DNA of 64,000 nt from Homarus americanus (GCF_018991925.1 NW_024736071.1:15015420-15079419); one strand, 5' to 3'. Shown: positions 35,520 through 49,379, counted from the stretch's first letter. The notes: a model not told the origin generated them from the letters alone. Numbers and translations: made by a program.

Positions 35520-36330
35520 TGGTCAGGATATGCTCTATCCAATCAAGGTTCTAAGTGGGTTTAAGCTGCGTATATCTCTTCAGTCTTACCCAGAGTCCCA
35601 GTCATTTCAGTCTGCGTATATAGCTGATCACCCACCAAATAATTTTATTTCACTGGATAAAAATTCATCCAACCATTTTTAATGTAAACATTCACCACTG
35701 ATAACTCATACAGTATTAGCTACACTTATTTCCAATATGCTTGTAAAAGTGTACGTCTCTTCTGCCCTTCCTATATATCGGACTCCTGAAAATGCGAATA
35801 TTTGCTCTACCCTACCAAGTGTATTGGTCAGTTGAAGCTGCGTATATGGCATCTACTTTATCCAGGACATGGGCTCGTTTAAACTCTTCAGCCAATAATT
35901 CTGATCTATTTGAAGCTGCGTATATCGCGTCTAACCTGCCATAGATTATCGTTAGATGATACTATATGTGTCGACTGTCTTGTTATGGATTTCAATTAGT
36001 GGTGATCTCTGGCTAATCATGGAAGCTGACGCATTCCAGTTTCACAGATTGCCATTGTCGTATCCAAGATATTGACCAGTTTAGTCGGTTTATATGAGCC
36101 ATATCTTATCTCGGATTCTAGTGCTGTGTTGATCACCTTTGTCTCATTCATTAATTAGAGAAATTAAAGCTGCTTATGTCGCCTTTATAATTATTAGATT
36201 TATAACTGTAACCCAAGATATAGGTCACTTAAGCTTCACATATCACCCACATACAGTAGTATACATGATATAGGTAATTTTAAGCTTCATATATCACCCA
36301 TATATTATTCAATACGTACGTTATGTTAGG
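35520..36330. repeat. strongly decayed tandem-like repeat (aagctgcgtatat)
   Basis: The phrase aagctgcgtatatc or close variants recurs at about 35571, 35834, 35912 and 36168, with weaker forms at 35612, 36231 and 36280. Each is followed by C/T-rich sequence. Spacing is irregular (roughly 50-80 bp and multiples), as expected of an old minisatellite or a gene-poor repeat that has drifted. Confidence 0.45.
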
Positions 36331-36760
36331 TTTAACTTCGTTTACTCCTTTACGTTACTCTATATATATCGGCCAGTCTAATCAGAGTTCATCCCTCAAT
36401 CTTTTTCAATATTCAATACAGGGTTATAGAAAAAGAATGCCCTCATTTTCATATTAAAACCATTTAAAATCTGGGTATTCTTATACGATGACTGTATATC
36501 AGTCAGTGTTGGCAATGGACCTTTCAACTCCACCGTCAAACGATGAAACAATCATCTGAGTAGCTGGCTGAACAAGTGCGATTGAGCTGCCCGCATTATG
36601 ATGTTAAGAACTCTATAATCTACGTATAAAATATTCTCAAGATCATTACATCTCAGGCGTGCGTTCTCAGTGAGCCAAGTTCACAATAATGTATATTTTA
36701 CAGTCCATGGACACTCGATATTAGGTTGAAGGACTAGAGCCTTGTGAATAGCAATGTATC

Positions 36761-36782
36761 TGTGTGTGTGTGTGTGTGTGTG
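36761..36782. repeat. (TG)11, 3' flank of LINE copy 3
   Basis: Directly adjoins the AAT tail; on the minus strand this is (CA)n after (ATT)n. Confidence 0.95.
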
Positions 36783-37030
36783 TAATAATAATAATAATAA
36801 TAATTAACGGTTTATTGAAAGAGCTTGGCAGCCAGAAGGCTGAAAATATACAGTTACATATTTGGGGAATGGGTTACGAATTACAAATAATATACAAGTG
36901 ACATAAGTGACACAAATAAGACATATAGTAACTTAGATGGGGATCAGCTCAAAATACAGTTCATTTCAACATAGTGACAGTGTAGGGAGCAGTGTTTACT
37001 GGGAGTGAATACACTGATTTATTACATGTT

Positions 37031-37033
<3 letters not shown>
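36783..37033 (-). mobile_element. (AC)n-embedded LINE 3' end, copy 3
   Basis: A minus-strand copy aligning with the 3' untranslated part of copy 4. It contains the hairpin block (cagccttctggctg on the minus strand), aataaaccgttaatt and an ATT tail, then about 190 bp upstream including cagtgtattcactcccagtaa. It breaks at 37033, exactly where a long (GT)n begins. Confidence 0.9.
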
Positions 37034-37098
<65 letters not shown>

Positions 37099-37115
37099 CG
37101 CGCGTGTGTGTGTGT
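37034..37115. repeat. (GT)n(GC)n(GT)n, 5' flank of LINE copy 3
   Basis: A GT tract of about 56 bp, a CG block of about 15 bp and a second short GT tract. It flanks the 5' end of the minus-strand LINE copy. Confidence 0.97.
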
Positions 37116-37681
37116 TCGTCTTCGTGTTTATATGTGTACACGCCTATATATGTGTATGTCTCTCTGAATATACTAAAACAAGATTAGTAACAGCAGGAAA
37201 AAGATGGCAACAAAATTACAACAGTATAGCAGCAACAACACCTCAAGCAGGAACAACGAAACACGGACAGCCTTATAAAGTACGAAGCAGCAACAGACAC
37301 AACATGAAAACAAAACATTGCCAATTATCAGCAACTTGATTATAACAGCAAGAGCAGCAGAGAAGCACAACAGTCGCAACAGCAACACAGTAACAGTAAA
37401 CACAGCAGCTGCAGCAACACTTAAACAGTGTTTCCTCCATCACTACCAACACAGATACGACCCCAGCAGTTGGCTTCCCTTACCTACCCACTATCGTTCA
37501 TTATCAAGGTCAAGTGACCACCAACTTGCTAACACACTAAAGTACTTGTATTTCACACTATAATCACACTTTTTACCTATTCACCTCTTGCCTACGTTTC
37601 CTTAGACATAAATCACTCCTTGTCTAGCGTTTTTTACCGTACATTTTAAACTTGTTGATCCAAAATATAATTCTATGGTTG

Positions 37682-37685
<4 letters not shown>
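37116..37685. other. CAG/CAA-rich and unassigned DNA
   Basis: 37190-37420 is rich in imperfect CAG, CAA and ACA triplets. No coherent reading frame or gene was recognised. Confidence 0.45.
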
Positions 37686-37728
<43 letters not shown>

Positions 37729-37730
37729 TA

Positions 37731-37794
<64 letters not shown>

Positions 37795-37813
37795 TAATTA
37801 TTATTATTATTAC

Positions 37814-37855
<42 letters not shown>

Positions 37856-37862
37856 TTTTATT
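37686..37862. repeat. (ATT)n microsatellite, ~177 bp
   Basis: A long ATT tract with an internal duplicated block (the ttttattattataatt phrase occurs twice, about 70 bp apart). No LINE hairpin is attached. Confidence 0.97.
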
Positions 37863-38361
37863 AACATTATATTATTTTCGTTAGTGGGCTGGTGGCTTGG
37901 AGCTACCTAGACTCTTGGGGTTTCAACTCCGCTTTTTTACTCACTGGGGTAAGAAACAGGAATTTTATCCCACTTAAGAGGTTTTAGGTTACTTGGGTGT
38001 GGCTGCAGCAGCAAAAGGTATTATTAGCATGAACATATTGAGTTTCACAAGACAGACTACATAGTATTAAAAGATAATTTATAGAGTATAATTGTTTATA
38101 CTGTATTAATCTTTTTTTTATCGTCCTCGTCTTCTTCATCTTCTTTTTACCATCTTCACCACCATCATCATTGTCATCTTTTTTTTTTTTGTTCTTCATT
38201 TTCTTTGATTATTGTCTGTCTCTATGTCCATATATTTATTTTATTTATATATCTGTTTCTCTCACTCTTTTCCTCTGCTACTCCTCAGCCAATGTTTTAC
38301 TCCACGGTATAACACTAACAAATATCCCTTCTTCTAATCTATGTCTCTTCAAACTAGTGTT

Positions 38362-38362
<1 letters not shown>
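37863..38362. other. unassigned DNA
   Basis: T/C-rich in part; nothing recognised. Confidence 0.45.

Positions 38363-38415
<53 letters not shown>
38363..38415. repeat. (AAT)n microsatellite
   Basis: A perfect AAT run of about 53 bp. Confidence 0.97.
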
Positions 38416-38823
38416 GTTGTTATAGTAGTAATCACAGCAGCAGCAGGAAACAATATCGTTATTACATTTACAGTATCCACACTACTGATTTCGTAATATT
38501 TCACTTCCAGTTTTTATTCCTTCACGTCTTCTTTTTTTCCGTCTTGCAATATTTTTTTTTATATGGAGTTGCTAGCCAAAGGACTTAACTGTTCATACCC
38601 TCACCCTCCCTCCCATCTCCACCCACACCCTCACCCTCCACCCTCCACCCCATCCCCACCCACACTCTAACCACTTTGGAAAAAAAAATAGTGCTGTTAG
38701 CCACGGTAGTCAGGTGTGGCCGTCACCTGTTTCCAAGGCTGTCGGGTAATTACTAAGAGACAGGAGACAGCCACGTAGGTAGTTGTCGCATTAAAACACT
38801 TCGGTGGCAGGTAGTTGGTTTTG
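38416..38823. other. unassigned DNA with a CACCCTC-rich tract
   Basis: 38598-38668 consists of C-rich degenerate caccctcc units. The remainder was not recognised. Confidence 0.5.
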
Positions 38824-39185
38824 CCACTGTCATGGGGTAGCTCGCGGGTACAGTGTAATGGGGTATCTCGTGGGTACAGTGGCATGGGATATTTCTTGGG
38901 TACAGTGTCATGGAGTGTCTCGTGGGTACAGAGTCATGGGATATTTCTTGGGTACAGCGTCATGGGGTATCTCGTGGGTGCAGAGTCATGGGGTATCTCG
39001 TGGGTACAGAGTCATGGGGTATCTCGTGGGTACAGTGTCATGGGTTATCTCGTGGGTACAGAGTCATGGGGTATTTCTTGGGTACAGTGTCATGGGGTAT
39101 CTCGTGGGGTATCTCGTGGGTATAGAGTCACGGGGTATCTCGTGGGCACAGTGTTATGGGCTATCTCGTGGGCACTGTCATGGTT
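38824..39185. repeat. 26-bp minisatellite, about 14 copies
   Basis: Units read ggtacagagtcatggggtat plus ctcgtg, with a recurrent ttcttg variant. Because 26 is not divisible by three, a repeat rotates through all three frames, and long WVQSHGVSRGYRVMG-type frames arise in each. There is no sign of a real gene. Confidence 0.95.
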
Positions 39186-39230
39186 TTTTTACAGTCAAAG
39201 TCAAGAATAATGTGGTTATATGGAAATGAT

Positions 39231-39233
<3 letters not shown>

Positions 39234-39291
<58 letters not shown>
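39234..39291. repeat. (GA)n microsatellite
   Basis: A GA run of about 58 bp. Confidence 0.97.

Positions 39292-40286
<995 letters not shown>

Positions 40287-40318
<32 letters not shown>
40287..40318. repeat. (CA)16, 3' flank of LINE copy 4
   Basis: Directly follows the ATT tail. Confidence 0.97.
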
Positions 40319-40320
<2 letters not shown>

Positions 40321-40433
40321 TCGTATGACAGTTACAAAGCAAAATTTTTACATATTTGTTACAACACATATCTCAAGAGATCAACTCGAAATGTGACCTT
40401 AGTTTCAAGGTCTTCTCGTAATTTTAGTGTCCC

Positions 40434-40436
<3 letters not shown>

Positions 40437-40514
<78 letters not shown>
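40437..40514. repeat. (GT)39 microsatellite
   Basis: A perfect GT run of about 78 bp. Confidence 0.98.
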
Positions 40515-40516
<2 letters not shown>

Positions 40517-41652
40517 AATAGTGAAACATTAAATCTGATGCAACATGTTTGTTATGAAACAGCGAGCAACTGCGAATTGCATAATGAAATTTCGTGGCAA
40601 GTTAGACAATAAGGCCTGAGAGGAGAATACAATGGCGGTCAACAGAGATTCGAGTTGAGCAAGACATTGTTGCTCTTTCTACCTAACTTGTTTTATTTTA
40701 AAAAAAATTAGAAAAGGCACCTTGTTATTCTTCTGCCGGTATTCTCTTGTCTGCACTTAGGGATAAGAGGAAGGAAAGAAACAGACATAAAGGAACAGAG
40801 GAACGACGATATATTTCCTTCTGACGGATATATGTACTTCACTGATAATGATTTATTAAATGAATGTTGATGATAAAGTTGATTCTGTGTTGTTAGTTGA
40901 TATAATTTTCATCGTGATTCATATCCATATTACACTCCTGTAAGATTCACCTGAATTAATTCCTTTTATGACAACTTTATTAGTTGAGAGTCATTGAATA
41001 TTATTTCACAACTTTCAGTTACATAATACTTAATAGCAATATCGCCAGTGGGTAGATACTGAACGCAGTTAAAAGTCCAGCAAAGATCAAGAAATTGAAG
41101 AGTTGCGTGGCTCGAAGCGCTCATAATTCCTGGATATTGAAACGTCCAATAAATATAATTTGTTGTGTCAGGCTGGGGTGTCGAGGAGTGGGCATAAAGC
41201 CGTGTTATAGTCGTGATGGTATATACATAGTTGACTACCTTCACGACTGTATCTGTTTGACAGGTTTTTTATCAGTGTGTTTTATGACATAATAACACAC
41301 AAAAAGTCAACTGAGATCATAATTGTGAGGTCACGTAGAGTATCAGTTATGAAAGAGAAAAAAAATCACTATTTCGCAAATCGTGTTTGGGATCTGTTAT
41401 CACCATAATATATGACATCAAAATAATTATCAAGGATATCTATTGAAACTTCACTAACAAATGACGCCTTTTTCATGACTATTTTCATATTCGTTCGTCA
41501 GGATTTTTTTCCCGCCATATAATCCGTGAGCTAATAACAGAGAGGACGCCGAATAGTGTGCTCTTGTTTGGTCATGGAGAGTTGTGTATCTGTAATCGTT
41601 AAACCATTTGAACTCGTAAAACGCACTGTACGGTTAGGCACGCACACTAGGT
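40515..41652. other. unassigned DNA
   Basis: No gene or repeat was recognised. A 92-codon minus frame (40966-41244) has no recognisable features. Confidence 0.45.
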
Positions 41653-41672
41653 ACACACACACACACACACAC
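41653..41672. repeat. (CA)10, 5' flank of LINE copy 5
   Basis: Ends exactly where the element's internal minisatellite begins. Confidence 0.95.
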
Positions 41673-42163
<491 letters not shown>

Positions 42164-42232
42164 TTATTTATATTTATTTATATATATATATATGTATGCA
42201 AAAATCACTGTAGGTGCGTGATCTAGGTATAT

Positions 42233-42284
42233 GCTGATAACCACAAGGAAAAAGAAAACACGAAGTGTTTTCTTTCCTTAATGG

Positions 42285-42289
<5 letters not shown>
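42233..42289. mobile_element. collapsed Penelope-like inverted repeat
   Basis: The sequence gctgataaccacaaggaaa and aagaaaacac, identical to the left arm at 18496 apart from one base, is followed at once by its own complement (gtgttttcttt...cctt...ggttat). The 52-bp loop and inner arm ends present at 18538-18589 are missing, so this is a near-perfect palindrome. (TA)n lies directly to the right and TA-rich DNA to the left. Confidence 0.5.

Positions 42290-42347
<58 letters not shown>
42285..42347. repeat. (TA)n microsatellite
   Basis: A perfect TA run. Confidence 0.98.
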
Positions 42348-42350
<3 letters not shown>

Positions 42351-44368
42351 AATGAAAAAATCTTGGATAGTGACAAACATGGGAACACTGAGTTTATTGC
42401 TACTCAAGTATAGACATATACACGATGTTAAAACTGATCACATAAATCATTTTGAGTGTTGTTTATGTTTAAAAGACGTTGGTCATAATATATCTTTTAT
42501 AACTTCCAAAATAGCTCGATGCACCAAGTTCATTATATACTGTATATATAATATTGTACATGCAAATTATTTCTGGAATTTACGTTGAACTAGTTCTAGC
42601 GCTAACCTTGGGCTACAAGGTCCCAAGTTTGATCCCTGACCAGTATGGTGGCCTCTTAAACAAGAGACTTTACCACACACTTCAGTCAGCTCTGGTGTGC
42701 ATAGACACGACCGCCCTGTAAGCCGCAGACCTTGATGACCGCTTCTTCGGCTTCCAGGGCTTTTTTATGTTATTACCATAAAAGAAGGCCACCCCGACCG
42801 ATCTTTTACGAAGCTTCCATAATTGTTCTACTGAGATGTTGAAAGTGTTGCTATGGACGCGTCTGCACACCCATGTCTTTTCCCTATTATTAAATCATTG
42901 ATCACCACGACAGGTAGGAGGATTTTGTAAAGCGGAAACAGGAACTTTGTAGAACAAAAATTTGAAGATGATAACAGGTATGTGAAGATCTTAGAGCAGG
43001 TGTTCGAAGACCTTAGAACTGGTATGTGTGTGTGTGTGTGTGTGTGAAGACCTTACAGCAGATATATGAAGATCCTCGTACAAGTATATGAAGATCTTAG
43101 AGGAGTAGGTGTGAGAGGATCGCAAATTAGAAAAACTGTGAATCTCCCGGCGTCTGCGAGGCATCAGGCATGAGCTAACGTGGAACTATGCGACACATAT
43201 ATTACAGTGGCCTCGCATCTTCGCCGGCAAGGAATAAAAAATTAAAATGTCAAACTACCATCGCTCCTCAGTGGCCACACCCTCAAAGGTCCAGCGAGAA
43301 GCAGTACGAGTAAGTGCGAATAGAGAACCAAACGAAAATGTTGATGAAAATTGCGAGTAAAGACGGCAGAGAAGATAAATTAAGTGATAATGGGCAGAGA
43401 CATAAAAAAGACGGAAATATAAATATATTAAAGACGTTCGTAATATGTAGCCCGAAAAGAGAAAAAGAATTTGCCCGAGATTTGATATGTAGGGACAGGG
43501 AACAAGAGAAATAGATTTTTTTTTTTTTTACAAAACCAGGCTGTCGCCTGAGGAAGCTGGAAATAATTATAGGAAGATAAAATGGAAGTGGATGAGAGAG
43601 GACTCTGCAGGTGGGGCAGCTGAGGAGAGCCAGGATCAGAACATGCAACATACAATATATACATGAACATGGAAATGCAATAGTGAATGGAAGAGGGAGG
43701 GGAAGGGGAAGAGGAAGAAGGGTGTCACCAGATGAAAGAAGAAGGAGCTGTAGGAGGAAGAGACCCCGTTGCCCAGGGAGGTAGAGAGGGAGGGGGACAG
43801 GGGATCGGGTTTGGAGTTATGAAGCGGGTAGCACCCCCACAAGGGGCGGTGCGGGGAGGGATCGGACGGGGCGGGGCCCAGGTGGAATCCCTGTGGCAGG
43901 TCTGGGTGGGGCGGGGGCAACAATCCTGTCGGCACGGTATTCGTAACGGCGGCGCCCCTGCTACCTACCACCACCACAGTCGACGACCTTGACACGCCCA
44001 TCTGGCCCAGTCCACACAGCCCAGCTGTATCTCTTCACCACACAACACTACTTCGTTACCACCTGAAAACCTCTTGAATTTTCTCAAGAACGTCTACGTT
44101 GTGAAAATTCATCCTGCACACCAATCTTTAATTGCCCCAGACAGACACAGTTACAACCACCAGGATCAGTAAATGTGTCTTTTGGTGTCGCATGCCAGAA
44201 AATAATCCGCTGAACTAAGCATTTTGACACAGAAGTACCAAAACCGCTGGATGTTCGACGCTGTGACACTGAGGCTCCCGTCCAGCCTTGAGAACCTGCC
44301 GCGTGGGTAACCTTCACGTGCTCTAGTTTGGGATCACGACCATGAGGTGAATCTCGTATCAATTGGAT
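42348..44368. other. unassigned DNA, purine/G-rich at 43660-43920
   Basis: No gene was supported. 42590-42650 holds a weak tRNA-like 3' half (caagtttgatccctg), perhaps a decayed SINE. 43660-43920 is purine- and G-rich and opens long frames on both strands from composition alone. 43021-43046 is a short GT run. Confidence 0.45.
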
Positions 44369-45049
44369 TGGCTGCAAGGTTGACTGTCTAGTACTTGTTA
44401 GTTTGACCACCTACAAGGTCGACTGTCTAGTACTTGTTAGTTTGACCACCTACAAGGTTGACTGTTTAGTACTTGTTAGTTTGACCACCTACAAGGTCGA
44501 CTGTCTAGAACTTGTTAGTTTGACCACCTACAAGGTTGACTGTCTAATACTTGTTAGTTTGACCACCTACAAGGTCGACTGTCTAGTACTTGTTAGTTTG
44601 ACCACCTACAAGGTCGACTGTCTAGTACTTGTTAGTTTGACCACCTACAAGGTCGACTGTCTAGTACTTGTTAGTTTGACCTCCTACAAGGTCGACTGTC
44701 TAGAACTTGTTAGTTTGACCACTTACAAGGTCGACTGTTTAGTACTTGTTAGTTTGACCACCTACAAGGTCGACTGTCTAGTACTTGTTAGTTTAACCAC
44801 CTACAAGGTCGACTGTCTAGTACTTGTTAGCTTGACCACCTACAAGGTCGACTGTCTAGTACTTGTTAGTTTAACCACCTACAAGGTCGACTGTCTAGTA
44901 CTTGTTAGCTTGGCCACCTACAAGATCGACTGTCTAGCACTTGTTAGTTTGGCCATCTACAAGGTTGACTGTCTCGCACTTGTTAGTTTGACCACCTACA
45001 AGGTCGACTGTCTAGCACTTGTTAGATTGAACGCTTGTAAGGTCTGGGT
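44369..45049. repeat. 39-bp minisatellite, about 17 copies
   Basis: Units read ttgaccacctacaaggtcga followed by ctgtctagtacttgttagt. As 39 bp is 13 codons, one plus frame stays open for 16 units (44403-45314), giving [13 protein letters not shown] repeats. Sequence differences between units include both silent and amino-acid changes and show no clear sign of coding constraint. The frame then runs into a (TA)n tract. It is treated as non-coding. Confidence 0.95.
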
Positions 45050-45169
45050 TTTAATGTTACATATCATCAGCCCCGCCAGCATGACACACATACATACGCC
45101 AAATAGACTTAAGGTGGAGCACCTGGTGTTGTTCAGCCTTACCACTGTAACTGTAGAACACATTGACGG

Positions 45170-45370
<201 letters not shown>

Positions 45371-46391
45371 AATTAAATACATTAGCATCGAAAAAAAGAA
45401 ACTCAAACAACTGTCACCATATAGTAATCGCATATATAACCGTATATATGGCCAGAGCATTTAAATATAGGTTCACTATTTCATTTGGCTGCATAGTGTT
45501 ACATAAGTGACGCGCAAGTATGGTAATGTTGGTGTGAACATAATTCGCTGCTTTGTGATAATTTTCACTAAGTCTTTTTCTGAACTTTGTTTCCTTTTAA
45601 AATGACTAAACGCTAATTTCCGTTGCGTTTATTAAAATTCTAACTTCAGCCATGTTATTTTAAGAGCTCAATCGTGTCTGTTTAACTAAGTTTTAACTTT
45701 AGTATTGCTAATTTTACGCTAACTTCAGTTCATGTTCACTTAGAACGCTAACTTGGGAAGTGTTGCCAGGGCGTAATGTGATTGCACTCTTTTGAACACT
45801 TACGTTACTCGTGCTTTTTTGGAAATGATTTGTTCATAATCCTCAACTATTGACGAAATATTCAACCATGTCTTGAAATATATCCAACTTTATTGAAATG
45901 TGTCCAGTTATGTGAACAGTGTGTCAGGGTAGATCTATATCCGTCTACCCTGGTAACGTGACATCCCGAACACGACCATGATAGGGGGTAGTTCAACCCT
46001 TTGACAATCATGGTTAAAATCTTTTAGGTCTGTGATTAACCAGATAGGCAGGTCGACTCCACAGAAAGACAAACCGGTAGACAGAAACGATATAGATAGA
46101 CACGCACAAACAGACAACGAAAGATAAAGATATAAGCAACAAAACAGACAAAACGGAGACAGATAAAAAGATAAAAACAGAGACAAAAACAAGTGGACAG
46201 ACAGACATACCAGCATACACTCCAGACACAACCTGTGAACATAATCCGTAAGGACGATATCTTGGGAATACCAAAATTGTGGTTAAAACTCACTCTGTGT
46301 CCTCACCTGATGGCCTTTCCTGCTGCCCTTACCTGTCCCTCGCTTCACACATAAACGTAGTGGACAAGGCTACCAATGTTGTTTTTTCTTC
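45371..46391. other. unassigned DNA
   Basis: 45600-45760 repeats the phrase gctaactt(c/g) several times with no fixed period. 46040-46210 is rich in GACAGA/AGATA. No gene was recognised. Confidence 0.45.
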
Positions 46392-46415
46392 TATGTATGT
46401 ATGTATGTATGTATG

Positions 46416-46449
<34 letters not shown>

Positions 46450-46474
46450 TGTATGTATGTATGTATGAATGTAT
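46392..46474. repeat. (TATG)n microsatellite
   Basis: About 20 units with one TATA and one AATG variant. Confidence 0.97.
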
Positions 46475-46793
46475 GTGTGTGTATCCTGGTTTGATTGGAG
46501 ACAGTGGGAAAGTCCGGCTTCGAGTGACAAATGCCAACCAGTCCCACGTCCGACTAGAACACCGAGGTAAATTGTTCGAAAATAACAATAGAAATGGAGA
46601 TTTGTTATTTTGAGCGTGTATATTTTATAACAATTTTCAGTGTGTGTGTGTGTGTTAAGCACATATGTGTACGTTTTGAGTGTATTTATATATGCGTGTG
46701 TGTTTGTGTAAATGACACAGGTGGATAAGGAGGTAAACAGAGAGAAGAATTAAGATAGAGAGGTCAGATAGACAGACAGAAAAACAAACTGGA

Positions 46794-46798
<5 letters not shown>

Positions 46799-46842
<44 letters not shown>
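46799..46842. repeat. (GA)22 microsatellite
   Basis: A perfect GA run. Confidence 0.97.
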
Positions 46843-46843
<1 letters not shown>

Positions 46844-47822
46844 ATCAAAAGAAAATAAAAATCAGGCAGACAAGCAGGAAGGGACAGACAACATGCGTGT
46901 CTGTTTACGTTTGCTTATTCAGTTGTGTTTGTATGTTTGTCTTAGCATAATTTTGTTTAGTCCCGTGTCATTTGTACGCCTGTGCTGCTTCAGACTTTTT
47001 TTTTCACTTCTTACTTTCCAGATGAAGAAAAACTAATGTGTATACAGAGCGAGTGGTCAATGCTCGAGAGTTTTAAGGTGTAGAAATCAGCAGAAGTTTG
47101 AACACGTTGCAAGTAAAACACTAGAATGTTATTCGTTGACAATGGAGTCCTTCTGAGACGGATTGCAAATGCTCTTAAAGGAATATTTACCCAACAAGTT
47201 CTATTAGGGAGGAGAGTTCGGTCTATGTTTGTATATGCAGCTTTCCAAGGGCCCGAGTGATAGTCTAACGTACAGTATGTATGCGTTGCGATTATTTCAA
47301 TTGTAAAATGTTTTTACACAAACTAACATTCACTTACAGCATACAGTATGTGCACTTTGTGCTAAAATTTCTATAATAATAAATATACATTCGGCAAACA
47401 CCACCTGACCGATTAATCCCCCCCCTCCAAAAAAAAATACAAATAACAAAACTGTAGATAGCGGCATGTAGCGAAGGGTTAAAATGAAAAGTAATTGGCA
47501 ACTCCATAAGTTGCTCAAGAATCAACTCTCTTCCTCCTTGCCCTACTCTGAAAACTTTCATAAAAAATTCTAATTCAAGTCAGATTCGGGACTTACTGTA
47601 GGTACTTTGAGGGGTGAACTAGCAGAAGGTACAAAACGAATTCCTCGATTTTCATATTTTGATCGCAAGTTTGACTTTTGAGAAAACAAATGGAGTACAA
47701 AGGAAATGTTGGAGCTCTAGACCACCAAGCAACATCGTTTCATTCAACTAAATAATTATGCAATATAATCATACATAATCTCACCCGCATGATTAATATT
47801 ATCGTATTTTCCTCCACTTCAG
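46843..47822. other. unassigned DNA
   Basis: No gene was recognised. A C7/A9 run near 47419-47440 is the only simple structure. Confidence 0.45.
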
Positions 47823-47998
47823 CATCGTCCTCCACTATTCCATTAAAACCAGCCACTGAAGGTCGTGTGGAATTTTATCACGTATTTACAACAATCAGTA
47901 GGTTAAGGGAATCCGCTTATCATCTTCCTTTGTTCATTGAGGCAAGAATGGTCTCAACAACTGATACAAAGTATGAAGAAAATTCTTACTGTTCTAAA
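47823..47998 (+). CDS. candidate internal coding exon, 58 codons, unknown protein
   Basis: A 176-bp stretch follows a strong pyrimidine tract and acceptor (cgtattttcctccacttcag) and ends at a perfect GTAAGT donor (47999). Only the frame that takes one base from an upstream exon is open. It reads through 58 codons including KPATEGRVEFYHVFTT and LPLFIEARMVSTTDTKYEEN, and ends in phase 0. The exon start fits the phase-1 end of the candidate exon at 32096. No domain was recognised. Codon use is AT-leaning, like the background, so chance openness cannot be excluded. Confidence 0.35.
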
Positions 47999-48172
47999 GT
48001 AAGTTTGATTTTAATTCATACAAATATATAAGTTACTCTAACATAACCAACATTGATTCCTTCACACCTGCATACGCCATTCTTTACTTCACGGTTTGTC
48101 GTGTGAGTCAGGGAGGCTAAGACAGGCAGGCGGTTGAAAGAAAGAGTAAGAGAGACAGACGTATAAAAAGTT

Positions 48173-48188
48173 ACAGACAGACAGACAA

Positions 48189-48221
<33 letters not shown>

Positions 48222-48222
48222 G
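48173..48222. repeat. (CAGA)n microsatellite
   Basis: CAGA and CAAA units for about 50 bp. The rest of the stretch from the exon donor to 48370 holds nothing recognised. Confidence 0.95.
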
Positions 48223-48369
48223 TTCGACAGGTGGGTAGGGCCCGCCTGACCATTTGACATTTAACAAGAGGTGTGTGAAGTGTGGCAGGTGGAGTAATGC
48301 TGTCTCACAACATCTCTTAAGTGTGACCTCGCCCTGGGACTGATGCTGATACCAAACACGTCATACCTG

Positions 48370-48370
<1 letters not shown>

Positions 48371-48444
<74 letters not shown>
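48371..48444. repeat. (TC)37 microsatellite
   Basis: A perfect TC run of about 74 bp. Confidence 0.98.
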
Positions 48445-48446
<2 letters not shown>

Positions 48447-49332
48447 GTGTTAAGTAATAACCTTTTTACTATTATACTGTTCCGTTTACAATGAAACAAG
48501 TAAAAATTTTCTTTAAACTAATCAATATATGATAAAAAGAGAAGGTGATATAAAACCAAATAATTCGGTCGTGATGATGACTTCTGTGAGTAACGTCGTC
48601 TTCCTCTCCAGTCTACATCAAGACCAGGAAAGTATTTGTCAACCTCTCCAGCGTCTCTTTACAAAAATAAAATAATAACAATAGTTTATCGAGTTTGGGA
48701 GAATAAAAAAAATACAGTATTACCATTTTTCTTCTGCGTTAAAAGTGGGTCAAATTTAAATCCTTTTCGTTCTTAGTACTACGTTTGTACAAAAAAATAT
48801 GAATAACTGAAAAAAAAAAATATCAACGAAATTTACTGGTGTTGTATATGAAGGTGTTGAAGCTAACTCACTTTATCCCAACGAGTCACATGTCTGAGGC
48901 TTCCTTCAGGTGCTTCTGACACATTACTCAATATCTCTTGCACGAGAAAATATTCATCACATGGAAGAGAATGACAGACACAGCGGAAAGGTATGAAGAA
49001 CAAAGAATTTAAACCTTAGGGCACAATGGTTTGAACTATAACCCTAACCTAACCTAACCTTCGTCTTTGATTAATTAAACCATTGTCGTAAGAGGGTTAA
49101 TGCTAGTAGTTAACATCTTGTAGATTAAGCAGCGATCACGAGAAAGCCGCAGGTTAAAGCTGAGGATGGCATAAGGACAGTTCCCTCTCTCTCTATGTAT
49201 TTGTTTCAGTAACAAGAAAGTCTACAGAGAGTTTCACCCTCAGGAACATCATAAGATCACCACTTAATGCTATCTATGACACCCAAGTGGTCACAGTTCA
49301 TACTAGGATATGGTATTAAACCCAAAAGAGAA
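48445..49332. other. unassigned DNA
   Basis: A pyrimidine tract and AG at 48611 are followed by 54 open codons in phase 0 to a TAG at 48774. In phase this could follow the exon at 47823, but the composition is AT-driven and no polyadenylation context is clear, so it is not called. Confidence 0.4.
49041..49059. repeat. short TTAGG-type (CCTAA) tract
   Basis: Three to four tandem CCTAA units. This is the complement of the arthropod telomere repeat TTAGG, but the tract is too short to mean more than an interstitial trace. Confidence 0.7.
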
Positions 49333-49333
49333 T

Positions 49334-49378
<45 letters not shown>
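49333..49378. repeat. (CA)23 microsatellite
   Basis: A perfect CA run. Confidence 0.97.

Positions 49379-49379
<1 letters not shown>

Noticed and set aside
38804..39229. 141-codon frame of WVQSHGVSRGY repeats
   Set aside because: Translation of the 26-bp minisatellite; similar frames exist in all three phases.
43636..44001. Overlapping open frames on both strands in G-rich DNA
   Set aside because: Stop codons are rare because of composition; no domain, splice sites or codon bias favouring one frame.
48612..48776. Possible terminal exon in phase with the 47823 exon
   Set aside because: Composition is AT-driven with AAA/ATA codons and no clear downstream polyadenylation signal, so it is too weak to call.
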